This document shows, one piece after another, positions 54,480 to 64,000 of a stretch of DNA of 64,000 nt (within the stretch, counting starts at the first letter, position 1; each line of letters starts with the position of its first letter). The position numbers were made by a program, and so were the translations under genes. This stretch comes from Pseudomonas caspiana (GTDB taxonomy: Bacteria > Pseudomonadota > Gammaproteobacteria > Pseudomonadales > Pseudomonadaceae), in the NCBI RefSeq assembly GCF_002158995.1, contig NZ_LOHF01000002.1, positions 178,493 through 242,492 of the forward strand. Reading direction: 5' to 3'. The notes under the pieces are model-generated. The model ran no database searches. It was not told the origin of the DNA and worked only from the letters and a program-made list of their open reading frames with translations.

Positions 54480-56276
54480 CTATTCCAACCTGAGCACTGC
54501 AAGGAAAGCTTCTTGTGGAATTTCCACGTTGCCGACCTGCTTCATGCGTTTCTTACCGGCCTTTTGCTTCTCGAGCAATTTACGTTTCCGGCTGACGTCG
54601 CCGCCGTAACATTTGGCCAATACGTTCTTTCTGAGAGCCTTGACGGTTGTACGCGCAATGATCTGACCGCCAATGGCCGCCTGAATCGCTACATCGAACA
54701 TCTGCCGAGGAATCAGCTCCTTCATCTTTTCGGTCAACGCACGGCCTTTGTAAGCCGCGTTATCACGGTGCACGATCAGCGCCAGTGCATCGACCTTCTC
54801 GGCGTTGATCAGCACATCCAGCTTAACCAGATTGGCAGACTGATAACGGTCGAAATGATAGTCCAGCGATGCGTAACCACGACTTACGGATTTGAGACGG
54901 TCAAAGAAGTCCAGAACCACTTCATTCATCGGCAAATCGTAAGTCACCTGCACCTGAGTCCCCAGGAACAGCATGTCATGCTGAACACCGCGTTTCTCGA
55001 TGCACAGCGTAATGACGTTGCCCAGGTGCTCCTGCGGCACAAGAATATTTGCCCGGACAATCGGTTCGCGCATGTCTTCCACGGCCGAAATGTCTGGCAA
55101 CTTGGACGGGTTATCGACGTAAATCGTTTCGCCTGTCTTGAGCAACAGCTCAAAAATAACGGTAGGCGCAGTCGTGATCAGGTCCAGATCGTACTCACGC
55201 TCCAGACGCTCCTGGATGATTTCCATGTGCAGCATGCCGAGGAAGCCGCAACGGAAGCCGAAGCCCAGTGCGTCAGAGCTTTCTGGCAAGTACTGCAAGG
55301 ACGAGTCATTCAGCGTGAGCTTTTGCAGCGCTTCGCGGAAGTCTTCGAAATCATCGGAACTGACCGGGAACAGACCGGCATAAACCTGAGGCTGGATACG
55401 CTTGAAACCCGGCAGGACTTCAACATCAGGCGTGGTGCTCAAGGTCAGCGTGTCACCCACCGGCGCACCGTGAATGTCCTTGATACCTGCAATGATGAAG
55501 CCTACTTCACCGGCTTTCAGATCAGCAGTGGCCGTGTGCTTGGGAGTAAACACACCCACGCTGTCGACCAGATGCAACTTGCCAGTGGACTTGACCAGGA
55601 TCTTGTCGCCCTTCTTCACCCGGCCGTGACGCACACGAACCAGGGAGACGACGCCCAGATAGTTGTCGAACCACGAGTCGATGATCAACGCCTGCAGCGG
55701 ATCTTCAATGTTACCGGTAGGTGCAGGAATGGTCTGAACCAGACGCTCCAGCACTTCATCGACGCCCATACCGCTCTTGGCGCTGCACGCTACGGCGTCA
55801 GTGGCATCAATGCCGATAATCTTCTCGATTTCGTCTTTGACGCGATCCGGATCGGCCTGCGGCAAGTCCATCTTGTTCAGTACCGGCATGACCTCAAGGC
55901 CTTGCTCGATGGCGGTATAACAGTTGGCAACGGACTGGGCTTCAACGCCTTGACCGGCATCCACAACCAGCAACGCACCTTCGCACGCTGCCAGGGAGCG
56001 GCTGACTTCATAGGTGAAGTCAACGTGGCCTGGGGTGTCGATGAAGTTCAGCTGGTAGGTTTTGCCGTCATTGGCCTTGTAGTGCAGCGTGACGCTGTGG
56101 GCCTTGATGGTGATCCCGCGCTCACGCTCGAGATCCATGGAGTCAAGTACCTGAGCTTCCATTTCGCGCTCGGACAAGCCACCGCACATTTGAATGAAGC
56201 GGTCGGCCAGCGTCGACTTGCCATGGTCAATGTGGGCGATGATGGAGAAATTACGGATATGACTCAAATCACTCAC
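54480..56276 (-). CDS. lepA: Elongation factor 4 (LepA)
   Basis: A ribosome-bound translational GTPase implicated in back-translocation or initiation. It has 598 residues. G motifs are [21 protein letters not shown] and NKMDLP; the EF-G-like domains II, III and V follow, with the LepA-specific C-terminal domain (ending [19 protein letters not shown] and so on). The length is that of the family. It starts the lepA-lepB-DUF4845-rnc-era-recO-pdxJ series, transcribed leftward and separated from mucD by a terminator. Confidence 0.97.
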   Translation of the reverse strand: MSDLSHIRNFSIIAHIDHGKSTLADRFIQMCGGLSEREMEAQVLDSMDLERERGITIKAHSVTLHYKANDGKTYQLNFIDTPGHVDFTYEVSRSLAACEGALLVVDAGQGVEAQSVANCYTAIEQGLEVMPVLNKMDLPQADPDRVKDEIEKIIGIDATDAVACSAKSGMGVDEVLERLVQTIPAPTGNIEDPLQALIIDSWFDNYLGVVSLVRVRHGRVKKGDKILVKSTGKLHLVDSVGVFTPKHTATADLKAGEVGFIIAGIKDIHGAPVGDTLTLSTTPDVEVLPGFKRIQPQVYAGLFPVSSDDFEDFREALQKLTLNDSSLQYLPESSDALGFGFRCGFLGMLHMEIIQERLEREYDLDLITTAPTVIFELLLKTGETIYVDNPSKLPDISAVEDMREPIVRANILVPQEHLGNVITLCIEKRGVQHDMLFLGTQVQVTYDLPMNEVVLDFFDRLKSVSRGYASLDYHFDRYQSANLVKLDVLINAEKVDALALIVHRDNAAYKGRALTEKMKELIPRQMFDVAIQAAIGGQIIARTTVKALRKNVLAKCYGGDVSRKRKLLEKQKAGKKRMKQVGNVEIPQEAFLAVLRLE

Positions 56277-56402
56277 GGATCAACACTCAAAAAGGATGCA
56301 GGCAGATTACCCGCCAAAAAATAGCCGGGAATTGTACCTGAACTAACGCTGGGGCGTCACGTTAAGAGGCGACTGGTTAAGCATCAGGGCACACTCCGGA
56401 TA

Positions 56403-56432
56403 CAAAAAAGGGCGGTCAGCGCCGCCCTTCCT
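56403..56432 (-). terminator. Rho-independent terminator of mucD
   Basis: Read on the minus strand, GGGCGG and CCGCCC flank a short loop and are followed by TTTTTT. It begins 16 bases after the mucD stop and isolates the algU operon from lepA. Confidence 0.93.
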
Positions 56433-56447
56433 TGTTAATCAACCCTG

Positions 56448-57887
56448 CTATTCAGGGAGCTTGAAGGTAATGAAGCTCGCACGGCCCTGACGCAATACAC
56501 GCATGGAGACAGAACGATTCTTCGGCAGGGCTTTGGCTATTTCGGTGAAGTTTTTCGCCGAGCTGATGGCCTGATTGTTCAAGTGGGTAATCACATCGCC
56601 AGCTTGCAGACCGATGAGAGCCGCCGGACCGTCGGTCACTTCCTTGATGATCACACCGCCCTTGAGCTCAAGAGTCTTCTGCTGCTCAGCGGTGAGATCT
56701 GCAACCGAAACACCCAGACGATTGCTACTGCGTTCAACACCAGCGGCAGCACCGGAGCCCATCTCCTGACCTTCATCGGGCAACGCGCCCACCGTAACAG
56801 TCAGGTTTTGACGCTTGCCGTCACGAATGATGCCCAGCTCAGCCTTACTGCCATCCTTGAGGTTGCCAATCAAGTGCGGCAGATCAGCCGACATCACGAT
56901 AGGCGTACCATTGGCAGTCAGGATGACGTCACCAACCTGCAGACCACCCTTCGCAGCCGGACCGTTGTCGAGCACCTGAGCAACCAGCGCACCGGCAGGC
57001 TTGTCGAGACCGAAGGATTCAGCCAGGTCTTTGTTAACCTCCTGAATCACAACGCCCAGCCAGCCACGGTTTACCTTGCCGCTAGCCTTGATCTGATTCG
57101 CAACGTCCAGCGCTACATCGATAGGAATCGCGAACGACAGGCCCATGAAACCACCGGAGCGGGTGAAAATCTGCGAATTGATACCGACCACTTCGCCCGA
57201 CATGTTGAACAGCGGACCACCGGAGTTACCCGGATTGATCGCCACGTCAGTCTGGATAAACGGCACATAAGTATCGTTCGGCAGGCTACGGCCTTTGGCG
57301 CTGACAATACCTTTGGTCACCGAATGATCGAAGCCGAACGGTGAACCGATCGCCAATACCCACTCGCCGACTTTAAGTTTCTCGGAGTTGCCGAGCTTGA
57401 CCGTAGGCAGGTCTTTTCCTTCGATTTTCAAAACGGCAACGTCAGTGCGCGGATCCGTACCGACCAGTTTGGCTTTCAACTCACTGCGATCAGACAGACG
57501 AACCAGAATTTCATCAGCCCCGTCGATCACGTGATTATTGGTCAGGACATAGCCGTCAGCCGAAATAATGAAACCTGACCCCAGCGATTGCGCTTCACGC
57601 TGACGGTCTCCACGACCCGACCCAGGCGGACGAGAACCTGGCGGCACGCTGCGCTCAAGAAACTCGCGCAACATCGGCGGCAAGCCTTCGAGATCAGGCA
57701 TTTGGTTCTGAGCGACGGAGCGCTCCGGCATTTTCTGACGGGTACTGATGTTTACGACGGCAGGGGAAGCTTGCTCGACAAGGCTGGTGAAGTCCGGCAA
57801 CGCCTCGGCCTGAGCCGTGACGACTTGCCCAAGCATCAGCACAGCGGCAAACAGTGAGAGATAGGATTTCAAGCTTGGTATCGACAT
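56448..57887 (-). CDS. mucD: Periplasmic serine protease MucD (DegP/HtrA type)
   Basis: A Do-family protease that clears misfolded periplasmic proteins and restrains the AlgU response. It has 479 residues from ATG 57887 behind GGGAG. The signal peptide ends at AQA (27). The catalytic triad is His119 (NNHVID), Asp149 (RTDVAVLK) and Ser222 (GNSGGPL). Two PDZ domains follow (about 270-360 and 385-475). It is the last gene of the algU operon, 299 bases after mucB. Confidence 0.95.
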   Translation of the reverse strand: MSIPSLKSYLSLFAAVLMLGQVVTAQAEALPDFTSLVEQASPAVVNISTRQKMPERSVAQNQMPDLEGLPPMLREFLERSVPPGSRPPGSGRGDRQREAQSLGSGFIISADGYVLTNNHVIDGADEILVRLSDRSELKAKLVGTDPRTDVAVLKIEGKDLPTVKLGNSEKLKVGEWVLAIGSPFGFDHSVTKGIVSAKGRSLPNDTYVPFIQTDVAINPGNSGGPLFNMSGEVVGINSQIFTRSGGFMGLSFAIPIDVALDVANQIKASGKVNRGWLGVVIQEVNKDLAESFGLDKPAGALVAQVLDNGPAAKGGLQVGDVILTANGTPIVMSADLPHLIGNLKDGSKAELGIIRDGKRQNLTVTVGALPDEGQEMGSGAAAGVERSSNRLGVSVADLTAEQQKTLELKGGVIIKEVTDGPAALIGLQAGDVITHLNNQAISSAKNFTEIAKALPKNRSVSMRVLRQGRASFITFKLPE

Positions 57888-58186
57888 ATGGCTCCCGTTC
57901 ACAACGAGCATAGTTAAGCAGTACAGACCGAACGTCCCAGAAGACCGACGGCCATGGCACTCGACCGAGTGCAGATTTCCGGCAGCCACTTTCCTGGCCC
58001 TGAAACAACAAAGGCCAGAGCTGCGAGGCTGTGACCTATAGAAAAAAACGAGAGTTTTTGCAACCTGGAAAGCTCACCAAACATTTCGGAGAACTGACCA
58101 TAAGCCCTGCAAATGCTTGCTCTGCGGCTTACCTGGCCCAAGATGAAACCTTCTACATCTTGGGCACTGACCATCACTTTTGCGAA
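57888..58186 (-). other. mucB-mucD gap with a strong hairpin; no mucC
   Basis: In P. aeruginosa mucC lies at this point. Here no frame shows the cysteine-rich RseC/MucC pattern. A perfect ten-base hairpin (58136-58165, GCCCAAGATG and CATCTTGGGC with a ten-base loop) lies 22 bases after the mucB stop. It has no T run. It may be an mRNA-stability or processing element. The rest of the gap probably holds an internal promoter for mucD. Confidence 0.65.
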
Positions 58187-59149
58187 CTACTTCTTACTGG
58201 CTTGCAGATCAGTACTGCGAAGCGAAAGCGCAACTCGCTCGGCCGTACCAATTGGCACTTCACCCACAACTGTCACCAGCACGTCGCCTTTAGGCGTCGT
58301 GAGCCGACGAGACACAGCAACGGTGGGACCCAGCTGAGTCCGCGTATCAGTTACCGCCGCACCACTGATGGGTTCTACGAAGACCGAGAATCTGGCAATG
58401 CCATCGTCATACATCAGATTGCTGATCTGGACGCTGGAAGCCGAATCCTTGCGAACTGCGCTACTGCTCAACTCGAAGCCTGGCGGCGTCCACTCCAGAC
58501 GCCAAGGCGCTGGTTTTCTGGAAGCTTCTGGCTTGGCCTTGGCAACGTCCACAGGCTTGCAATCAGCGCTGGCTTGCAACATCTGATCAGCAGGGACGCT
58601 GGCAGTATCAAATTCAGTGAACTGGAATCGCTCAAGGAGCTGCCCTTTTTCACTGAGCAGGAGCGACTTGAGTGGTAATCCGGTTTCATCGTCGAGGTGC
58701 AACTCAATGCCGTAACGATGTTGATCCTTGGGCGCCAGTGCAATGATTTTTGCCGGACGACCAGCCACACGCGAAGTACCAACGACTTTCATGTCGTACC
58801 AGGCGGAAAGCTTCTTAACATCGTATGCATGAACTGCAGAATCAGGGACATTGGAGACTCCTGCTTCCAGAGTGCCACTGACGCACTGGGTTACCCCATC
58901 AACGCGTAACACTTCCTGAGCGGAACCATCCAATTGGAGCAGGCGCTCACGAACCTTGCCATCAGTTACCCGATGCCAGATTCGATGAGTAGAGAAATTG
59001 CCATTTCGCTCGTAAATGAAGGTGCCTTGAAAGCTTTGCTTTTGCTCAGCCTGCGCAAGACGCTTCAGCGAGTCTTGCGCATCATCGGCATGAGCGGGGA
59101 GGACAAGCCATCCACCAAGCAACAAGGGCAATAGAGGGATGGCGCGCAT
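58187..59149 (-). CDS. mucB: Periplasmic regulator of sigma-E, MucB
   Basis: The RseB homologue that binds the periplasmic part of MucA and shields it from proteolysis until the envelope is stressed. It has 320 residues with a signal peptide ending PAHA (about residue 21). An N-terminal domain starting QDSLKRLAQAEQKQSFQGTF resembles a lipid-binding fold, and the C-terminal domain starts around residue 215. It lies eight bases after mucA. Confidence 0.94.
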   Translation of the reverse strand: MRAIPLLPLLLGGWLVLPAHADDAQDSLKRLAQAEQKQSFQGTFIYERNGNFSTHRIWHRVTDGKVRERLLQLDGSAQEVLRVDGVTQCVSGTLEAGVSNVPDSAVHAYDVKKLSAWYDMKVVGTSRVAGRPAKIIALAPKDQHRYGIELHLDDETGLPLKSLLLSEKGQLLERFQFTEFDTASVPADQMLQASADCKPVDVAKAKPEASRKPAPWRLEWTPPGFELSSSAVRKDSASSVQISNLMYDDGIARFSVFVEPISGAAVTDTRTQLGPTVAVSRRLTTPKGDVLVTVVGEVPIGTAERVALSLRSTDLQASKK

Positions 59150-59157
59150 GATCCTCC

Positions 59158-59748
59158 TTAACGGTTTTCCAGGCTTGCAGCGCGGGCGTAAGGCAGAGCG
59201 CTTTCAGTACCTTTCAACGCTGCCTGTTGAGCATGTTGACGCAGGTAGCCGGGGATACGCTGATCCTGGCCAGCCTGACCTTGCAGAACACCGTTAACCA
59301 TTGGACCTTGAGCAGGTTCGCTGCTCTCGGTGTAACCTGCCAGTACAGCCGGACCTTTCACCTGAGGAACAGACAGGCTGGCAGGCTGTGGAGCCTGCTG
59401 CGCCAACTGTGCACCGGCAATGTCATCCTGGTTGTACAGACGTACACCAGCCAGAACGGCAACTGTAACGGAGGCAGCAACTGCCAGACGTCCCAGGCTA
59501 CGCCATGGGCCACGACCGGCTTTCAACGGGCTGACTTCATCGGCGATCGCGGCAGAGACTGCAGCCGTGATATCCAAGTGAGGCATCAACAGCTCTTTGT
59601 GCATCGCTGCACGAGCAATCTGATAACGCGACCATGTGGCACGTGTATCCGCATCGTCGATTGCATTAAGCACCCGACGTAATTCCAGTTCGTCCGCTTC
59701 GTTATCCATCACTGCGGACAGCGATTCCTGCAGGGCTTCACGACTCAT
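59158..59748 (-). CDS. mucA: Anti-sigma factor MucA
   Basis: An inner-membrane anti-sigma factor that sequesters AlgU. It has 196 residues from ATG 59748. The cytoplasmic sigma-binding domain (REALQESLSAVMDNEADELE) is residues 1-75. The membrane helix spans about 88-106 (LAVAASVTVAVLAGV), followed by a periplasmic tail that MucB binds. The reading frame is intact, so no mucoid-type truncation is seen here. The C-terminus lacks the run of residues seen in common P. aeruginosa mucA22 alleles. Confidence 0.94.
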   Translation of the reverse strand: MSREALQESLSAVMDNEADELELRRVLNAIDDADTRATWSRYQIARAAMHKELLMPHLDITAAVSAAIADEVSPLKAGRGPWRSLGRLAVAASVTVAVLAGVRLYNQDDIAGAQLAQQAPQPASLSVPQVKGPAVLAGYTESSEPAQGPMVNGVLQGQAGQDQRIPGYLRQHAQQAALKGTESALPYARAASLENR

Positions 59749-59779
59749 GGCGGTTCCTCTCTTGGCTATCGCCGCTGTC

Positions 59780-60361
59780 TCAGGATTCCTGCAACAACGG
59801 CTGCAGGGCTTTATCGATGGCTTCCCGAGCGCGGAAAATCCGAGATCGCACGGTACCCACCGGACATTGCATGACGCTGGCAATGTCCTCGTAACTCAGA
59901 CCGTCGAACTCACGTAAAGTTAGTGCCGTACGCAAATCTTCCGGGAGAAGCTGGATGGTTCGATGGACAGTGCCCTCGATCTCATCCCTTAACAATGCAC
60001 GCTCCGGCGACTCGATGTCCTTGAGGCCATGATCGCCATCGTAGAACTCCGCGTCTTCAGACCTTACATCGCTATCTGGTGGTCGCCGACCGCGCGATAC
60101 CAGATAGTTCTTCGCCGTGTTAATGGCGATGCGGTACAGCCACGTGTAAAAGGCGCTGTCACCGCGAAAATTTCCAAGTGCACGATAGGCCTTGATAAAG
60201 GCTTCCTGTGCAACGTCTTGAGCTTCATGGGTGTCGTGCACGAAACGCACGATCAACCCGAGAATCTTGTGCTGATACTTCAGCACCAACAGATCAAAAG
60301 CTCGCTTGTCGCCGCGCTGAACGCGTTCGACCAGCTGCTGATCCTCTTCCTGGGTTAGCAT
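59780..60361 (-). CDS. algU: RNA polymerase sigma factor AlgU/RpoE
   Basis: The envelope-stress sigma factor (193 residues) that turns on alginate and cell-envelope genes. Region 2 has the DVAQEAFIKAYRALGNFRGD and FYTWLYRIAIN stretches; region 4 is LTLREFDGLSYEDIASVMQC followed by PVGTVRSRIFRARE. ATG 60361 behind GAGGAG begins MLTQEEDQQLVERVQ as in other AlgU proteins; the GTG two codons earlier is rejected. It heads the algU-mucA-mucB-mucD operon. Confidence 0.97.
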   Translation of the reverse strand: MLTQEEDQQLVERVQRGDKRAFDLLVLKYQHKILGLIVRFVHDTHEAQDVAQEAFIKAYRALGNFRGDSAFYTWLYRIAINTAKNYLVSRGRRPPDSDVRSEDAEFYDGDHGLKDIESPERALLRDEIEGTVHRTIQLLPEDLRTALTLREFDGLSYEDIASVMQCPVGTVRSRIFRAREAIDKALQPLLQES

Positions 60362-60857
60362 GAACACTCCTCATAGAGCTTGAAGGAGCGCTGTACCCGC
60401 CAGTGTGTCGGCTTGCATACATAGACTCGGGCTTCTCGCAAAAGTTCTCCCCTCCAGGCAAGTTTCCTGTGGACGCTCAATGGTCCGCACGGAAAAACGC
60501 AGCTCGAACCAGGTCGGCTGCGCGAATAATCTAGTCGTCGAATTCGCAGGTGGCAGCTTCATCCAGCCCCATTAAAAGCCGACGCCGTCCCTTTACAGGC
60601 AACCAGCTATTGAACCCGGGCCATCATAAAAAGTTCCCTGAGTTCTATCGCCAGCGTGAGACCAATAACGTCACTTCGTAGGAAGATAGCCGCAGTATTA
60701 CGGAGTCTGCGCACTAACTGACGGGTAACGGTATGCATTCAGACACGGACTGGAGCACAATCCGGGCCCTTCATGGTTCCACATTGCCATAAAGGCGCGG
60801 CTATTGTGCCGCTAGACCCTTACTTATACTAGTGGCCGCAGCATGCGGAGTTCAGAG
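60362..60857. promoter_or_regulatory. algU-nadB divergent regulatory region with a sigma-E-like promoter
   Basis: A gap of nearly 500 bases with no gene. On the minus strand at 60638-60610 a sequence like the sigma-E/AlgU consensus is present: GGGAACTT, then about 15-16 bases, then GTTCAA. It lies some 245 bases upstream of the algU start and would give autoregulation, as in P. aeruginosa. The remainder should include the nadB promoter on the plus strand. I saw no other operator. Confidence 0.5.
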
Positions 60858-62474
60858 ATGAGCCAACATTTTCAACACGACGTACTGGTAATCGGCAGCG
60901 GCGCAGCAGGCTTGAGCCTCGCTCTGACACTGCCCACCCATCTTCGGATCGCGGTCCTTAGCAAGGGAGAGCTGGCCAATGGCTCCACATTCTGGGCCCA
61001 AGGCGGGGTTGCCGCGGTTCTTGATGAAAGCGATACCGTGCAATCCCACGTGGAGGACACGCTCGATGCGGGTGGCGGACTGTGTAATGAAGACGCTGTG
61101 CGCTTCACCGTTGAACACAGTCGCGAAGCAATTCAGTGGCTGATCGATCAAGGCGTACCCTTCACTCGTGAAGATCACTCAGGCAGCGAAGACAGCGGTT
61201 TCGAATTCCATCTGACTCGCGAAGGTGGCCACAGTCATCGCCGTATCATTCACGCGGCAGACGCCACCGGCGCAGCAATTTTCACGACATTGCTGGAGCA
61301 AGCCAGATCCCGGCCCAATATTGAGTTACTGGAACAGCGCGTTGCCATCGACCTGATCACCGAGCGCCGTCTCGGCCTGCAAGGACAACGCTGTCTGGGC
61401 GCCTACGTGCTTAATCGCAGCAGCGGCGAAGTCGACACTTATGGCGCACGCTTCACTGTCCTGGCATCTGGCGGTGCAGCCAAGGTCTACCTCTATACCA
61501 GCAACCCTGACGGCGCGTGCGGGGATGGCATTGCTATGGCCTGGCGATCAGGTTGTCGGGTAGCGAACCTGGAATTCAACCAGTTCCACCCGACGTGCCT
61601 TTATCATCCGCAAGCCAAGAGCTTCCTGGTCACTGAAGCGCTTCGCGGGGAAGGTGCCTACCTCAAGCTGCCTAACGGCGAACGCTTCATGCAGCGCTTC
61701 GACTCCCGTGCTGAACTGGCGCCTCGCGACATCGTTGCTCGCGCCATCGACCACGAAATGAAGCGCCTGGGCATCGATTGCGTCTATCTGGACATCAGCC
61801 ACAAACCTGAAGCCTTCATCAAGAGCCATTTCCCGACGGTCTATGAGCGCTGCCTAGAATTCGCCATCGACATCACCCGCGAGCCGATACCGGTAGTCCC
61901 GGCGGCGCATTACACCTGTGGCGGCGTAATGGTTGACTCTCGCGGCCGCACCGACGTACCTGGCCTGTATGCCATTGGTGAAACCAGTTGCACTGGTCTG
62001 CACGGTGCCAACCGCATGGCTAGCAACTCACTGCTCGAGTGCTTCGTCTATGCCCGTTCGGCGGCAGCAGACATTCTTGAACAACTGCCCCAGATCCCGG
62101 CAGCCGTGCCTTTGCCGATGTGGGATGCCAGTCAAGTGACCGACTCCGATGAAGACGTGATCATCGCCCACAACTGGGATGAGCTAAGACGATTCATGTG
62201 GGACTACGTGGGAATCGTGCGCACCAACAAACGTTTGCAGCGCGCTCAGCATCGAGTGCGTCTGCTACTTGATGAGATTGATGAGTTCTACAGCAACTAT
62301 AAAGTCAGCAGAGACTTGATTGAGTTGCGCAATCTTGCACAGGTTGCCGAACTGATGATCCGCTCGGCCATGGAGCGCAAGGAGTCTCGGGGCCTGCACT
62401 ACACGCTGGATTACCCGGACATGCTGCCCGAAGCGATGGACACTATTCTGGTGCCGCCCACCTACTTCGACTGA
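60858..62474 (+). CDS. nadB: L-aspartate oxidase
   Basis: A flavoenzyme that starts NAD synthesis by oxidising aspartate to iminoaspartate. It has 538 residues from ATG 60858 (GGAG site). The FAD motif is [13 protein letters not shown], followed by [12 protein letters not shown]. The conserved RGEGAYL-like region ([17 protein letters not shown]), [10 protein letters not shown] and [15 protein letters not shown] complete the enzyme. Its last 32 bases are antisense to the end of ygfX. The order nadB / algU divergent is standard in Pseudomonas. Confidence 0.96.
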   Translation: MSQHFQHDVLVIGSGAAGLSLALTLPTHLRIAVLSKGELANGSTFWAQGGVAAVLDESDTVQSHVEDTLDAGGGLCNEDAVRFTVEHSREAIQWLIDQGVPFTREDHSGSEDSGFEFHLTREGGHSHRRIIHAADATGAAIFTTLLEQARSRPNIELLEQRVAIDLITERRLGLQGQRCLGAYVLNRSSGEVDTYGARFTVLASGGAAKVYLYTSNPDGACGDGIAMAWRSGCRVANLEFNQFHPTCLYHPQAKSFLVTEALRGEGAYLKLPNGERFMQRFDSRAELAPRDIVARAIDHEMKRLGIDCVYLDISHKPEAFIKSHFPTVYERCLEFAIDITREPIPVVPAAHYTCGGVMVDSRGRTDVPGLYAIGETSCTGLHGANRMASNSLLECFVYARSAAADILEQLPQIPAAVPLPMWDASQVTDSDEDVIIAHNWDELRRFMWDYVGIVRTNKRLQRAQHRVRLLLDEIDEFYSNYKVSRDLIELRNLAQVAELMIRSAMERKESRGLHYTLDYPDMLPEAMDTILVPPTYFD

Positions 62475-62910
62475 ATTTCAGTCGTAGTCGCAGTCGCCGG
62501 TGAATATCCGGCGCCAGTGCGTCGCGAGGGATACACAGACCACGCGTCATCCGCCATCTGCTGCGACTTTCACCCGCAAGGCGAAAACGCAGCACAACAA
62601 TCATAGGCAGCGCGATGCTGTCGCGGCACAACTGCACGGACTGCCAGCCATCGCGCCGGCTCCACAACTGCCAGCCTTCGGCGTTGCGCCGCAGGCCGGT
62701 AAAGGCAGTGCTACCGTTCAGCAGAATTGAACCGGGTAACACGCAGATGCCATGAGCCATACACAGCGCCAGACCGAGCCCCACCGCCCAACCTGGAACA
62801 GCCAGGAAATAAAGAGAGATCAGAGCCAGAAGTTGCGCGCCGCTGTATGCCACCAGCAATGCCCTTGAGGCATGCCAATGGCATTCAAAACGATCACTTG
62901 GGCTGGACAC
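62443..62910 (-). CDS. ygfX: YgfX family protein
   Basis: An inner-membrane protein of 155 residues with two hydrophobic helices in the first half ([19 protein letters not shown] and [16 protein letters not shown]). A basic cytoplasmic tail follows. It matches the YgfX (CptA) family, whose E. coli member has been linked to cell division and acts beside SdhE. A GTG start at 62910 overlaps sdhE by 17 bases, and the 3' end overlaps nadB. The second gene of a sdhE-ygfX pair. Confidence 0.8.
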   Translation of the reverse strand: MSSPSDRFECHWHASRALLVAYSGAQLLALISLYFLAVPGWAVGLGLALCMAHGICVLPGSILLNGSTAFTGLRRNAEGWQLWSRRDGWQSVQLCRDSIALPMIVVLRFRLAGESRSRWRMTRGLCIPRDALAPDIHRRLRLRLKFSRSRWAAPE

Positions 62911-63148
62911 GGTCCAGAATCATGCGAACCATGCGTTGAAGTTCGGCATCTTCAGATTCGGCACGCTGCATGAACCAGCCAAACATGTCCTGGTCTTCAC
63001 ACGTCAGCAAGCGGCGATACAGTTCGCGGTCAACATCGTTGAGCGTCGGATAGACTTCCCGGACAAACGGTACCAGCAGCACATCCAGTTCAAGCATGCC
63101 GCGGCGGCTGTGCCAGTAAAGGCGGTTGAGTTCGACGTCTTCGACCAT
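62894..63148 (-). CDS. sdhE: FAD assembly factor SdhE
   Basis: A small protein (84 residues) that helps attach FAD covalently to succinate dehydrogenase and related flavoproteins. The family motif is [19 protein letters not shown], containing the RGxxE arrangement (RRGMLE). The remainder is ordinary: [15 protein letters not shown], then [12 protein letters not shown] start at ATG 63148 (GGAGCG nearby), because the long upstream extension reads through the promoter region. It stands divergent from ygfZ. Confidence 0.92.
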   Translation of the reverse strand: MVEDVELNRLYWHSRRGMLELDVLLVPFVREVYPTLNDVDRELYRRLLTCEDQDMFGWFMQRAESEDAELQRMVRMILDRVQPK

Positions 63149-63291
63149 GGAGCGCTCCTCAAAATAGGCGGCGAGTATACAACCGCAAGCCTCATGAGCG
63201 AACCGTGCATTAGTCGCAGTAGTTTTCATGTACCCATTAGCCGGACTCGGCACTATCATGTGCCCCAGACTTTTTCCCGTTGCGATGACCC

Positions 63292-64000
63292 ATGGCCGAC
63301 TCAGCTTTCTACTGCCCGCTTTCCCATGAAGGTGTTCTCGCCGTCCGCGGCGTTGATGCCAGCAAATTCCTGCAAGGCCAATTGACTTGCAATCTCGACT
63401 ACCTGAGCGAAGCCAAAGCGACGTTGGGTGCACGCTGCACGCAAAAGGGCCGCATGCAGTCGAGCTTTCGCATCCTGCTCGAAGGCGATGGCTGCCTGCT
63501 GGCAATGGCCACCGAACTGATCGAGCCGCAATTGGCCGATCTGAAGAAGTACGCCGTATTCTCCAAATCGAAACTGACCGATGAGAGCGCCTCATGGGTG
63601 CGTTTCGGCCTGCACAACGGCGACGGCGCCTTGGTAAACCTTGGCCTTGACCTCGCTCAAGATACCGATGCAGTTGCTCGCGCCAACGATTTGATCGCGA
63701 TCCGGGTATCTCCTGCCAGAGCCGAATTGTGGGTCCGCGCCGATCAGGCCGGCGATATTCAAACGCGCCTGGCTGCTCACCTGAGCGAAGGCACACTCAA
63801 CGATTGGCAGTTGGGTCAGATTCGCGCAGGTATCGGCCAAGTATTCGGCGCCACCCGCGAAGAGTTCATCCCGCAAATGCTCAACTTGCAGGCCGTTGGC
63901 GGAGTGAGCTTTAAAAAAGGCTGCTATACGGGCCAGGAAATCGTTGCTCGCATGCAATACCTCGGCAAGCTCAAGCGCCGTCTTTATCGTCTGACGCTGG
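63292..64000 (+). CDS. ygfZ: Folate-binding protein YgfZ (incomplete, runs off the window)
   Basis: A tetrahydrofolate-dependent protein needed for repair of iron-sulfur clusters in some enzymes. The frame opens at ATG 63292 ([20 protein letters not shown]) and is still open at the last base, giving 236 residues of the N-terminal part. The diagnostic motif [18 protein letters not shown] is present (about residues 208-225), with the essential cysteine. The glycine-cleavage-T-like fold is clear, including [16 protein letters not shown] near the start. The rest lies beyond the window. Confidence 0.93.
   Translation, partial: MADSAFYCPLSHEGVLAVRGVDASKFLQGQLTCNLDYLSEAKATLGARCTQKGRMQSSFRILLEGDGCLLAMATELIEPQLADLKKYAVFSKSKLTDESASWVRFGLHNGDGALVNLGLDLAQDTDAVARANDLIAIRVSPARAELWVRADQAGDIQTRLAAHLSEGTLNDWQLGQIRAGIGQVFGATREEFIPQMLNLQAVGGVSFKKGCYTGQEIVARMQYLGKLKRRLYRLTL

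Noticed and set aside
54513..56324. Open frame of about 603 codons antisense to lepA
   Set aside because: It covers lepA completely, and the composition is that of a shadow frame; LepA is certain on the other strand.
57914..58177. 87-codon frame in the mucB-mucD gap, considered as mucC
   Set aside because: It lacks the cysteine-rich N-terminal pattern and the membrane helices of MucC/RseC, and it spans a strong hairpin.
63149..63796. Long N-terminal extension of sdhE in the same open frame
   Set aside because: SdhE is normally about 85 residues; the extension is antisense to ygfZ and reads through the divergent promoter region.
1..64000. CRISPR arrays, tRNA or rRNA genes, integrases or IS elements
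   Set aside because: I found no regularly spaced direct repeats, no cloverleaf pattern with conserved TTCGA arm and no transposase-like frame. A search with tRNAscan-SE and ISfinder would be decisive.

Overview
The window is a chromosomal segment of a Pseudomonas. The evidence is the algU-mucA-mucB-mucD, lepA-lepB-(DUF4845)-rnc-era-recO-pdxJ and nadB blocks, the AsrA-type second Lon next to a chagasin-type inhibitor, the Gcd/OprB glucose pair, and several Pseudomonas-type REP palindromes. The absence of mucC and the REP types suggest the P. fluorescens/syringae side of the genus rather than P. aeruginosa. The species cannot be fixed from the sequence alone.

Layout. 0-5.7 kb: a heme-iron module (ECF sigma factor, FecR-type anti-sigma, STN-containing TonB receptor, heme oxygenase, YbaN-like membrane protein) with a probable Fur box in front of the sigma gene. 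5.7-12.2 kb: DUF5064 protein, a TyrR/PhhR-type sigma-54 activator, Nudix hydrolase with D-Ala-D-Ala ligase, cysteine-free ribosomal protein L31 behind a probable Zur box, a small unknown protein, and an FMN-binding glutamate-synthase-like protein. 12.2-18.3 kb: a probable acquired stretch with a three-gene gtr O-antigen glucosylation cassette, an OpgC-like membrane acyltransferase and two unrecognised AT-rich genes. 18.7-24.5 kb: an atypical class A penicillin-binding protein, a YqjI/YqjH-like metal regulator and siderophore-reductase operon, a Pr6Pr membrane protein and a VF530 protein. 24.7-31 kb: a ZnuD-like zinc receptor with a second Zur-type box, then OprB and Gcd.

31.2-40.4 kb: a leftward catabolic cluster (amidase, imidase-like deacetylase-fold hydrolase, MFS transporter, two SDR enzymes, CxxC mini-protein, COG0523 GTPase, signal-less solute-binding protein) facing a double-wHTH GntR regulator, with clustered operator-like palindromes between them. 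It resembles a cyclic-imide degradation locus. 40.5-44.8 kb: a very tight four-gene operon joining a cupredoxin, a membrane c-di-GMP phosphodiesterase with degenerate GGDEF, a DUF3034 outer-membrane protein and a truncated-hemoglobin lipoprotein. This is the best candidate for an undescribed system.

45-64 kb: conserved housekeeping. It holds the second Lon behind a near-consensus sigma-32 promoter, the cysteine protease inhibitor, cmoAB, pdxJ-recO-era-rnc-DUF4845-lepB-lepA, mucD-mucB-mucA-algU, and divergent nadB, followed by ygfX-sdhE and the start of ygfZ, which runs off the window. I saw no rRNA or tRNA genes, CRISPR arrays, insertion sequences or prophage structural genes. Starts were adjusted wherever a ribosome binding site or family comparison argued for an internal codon.
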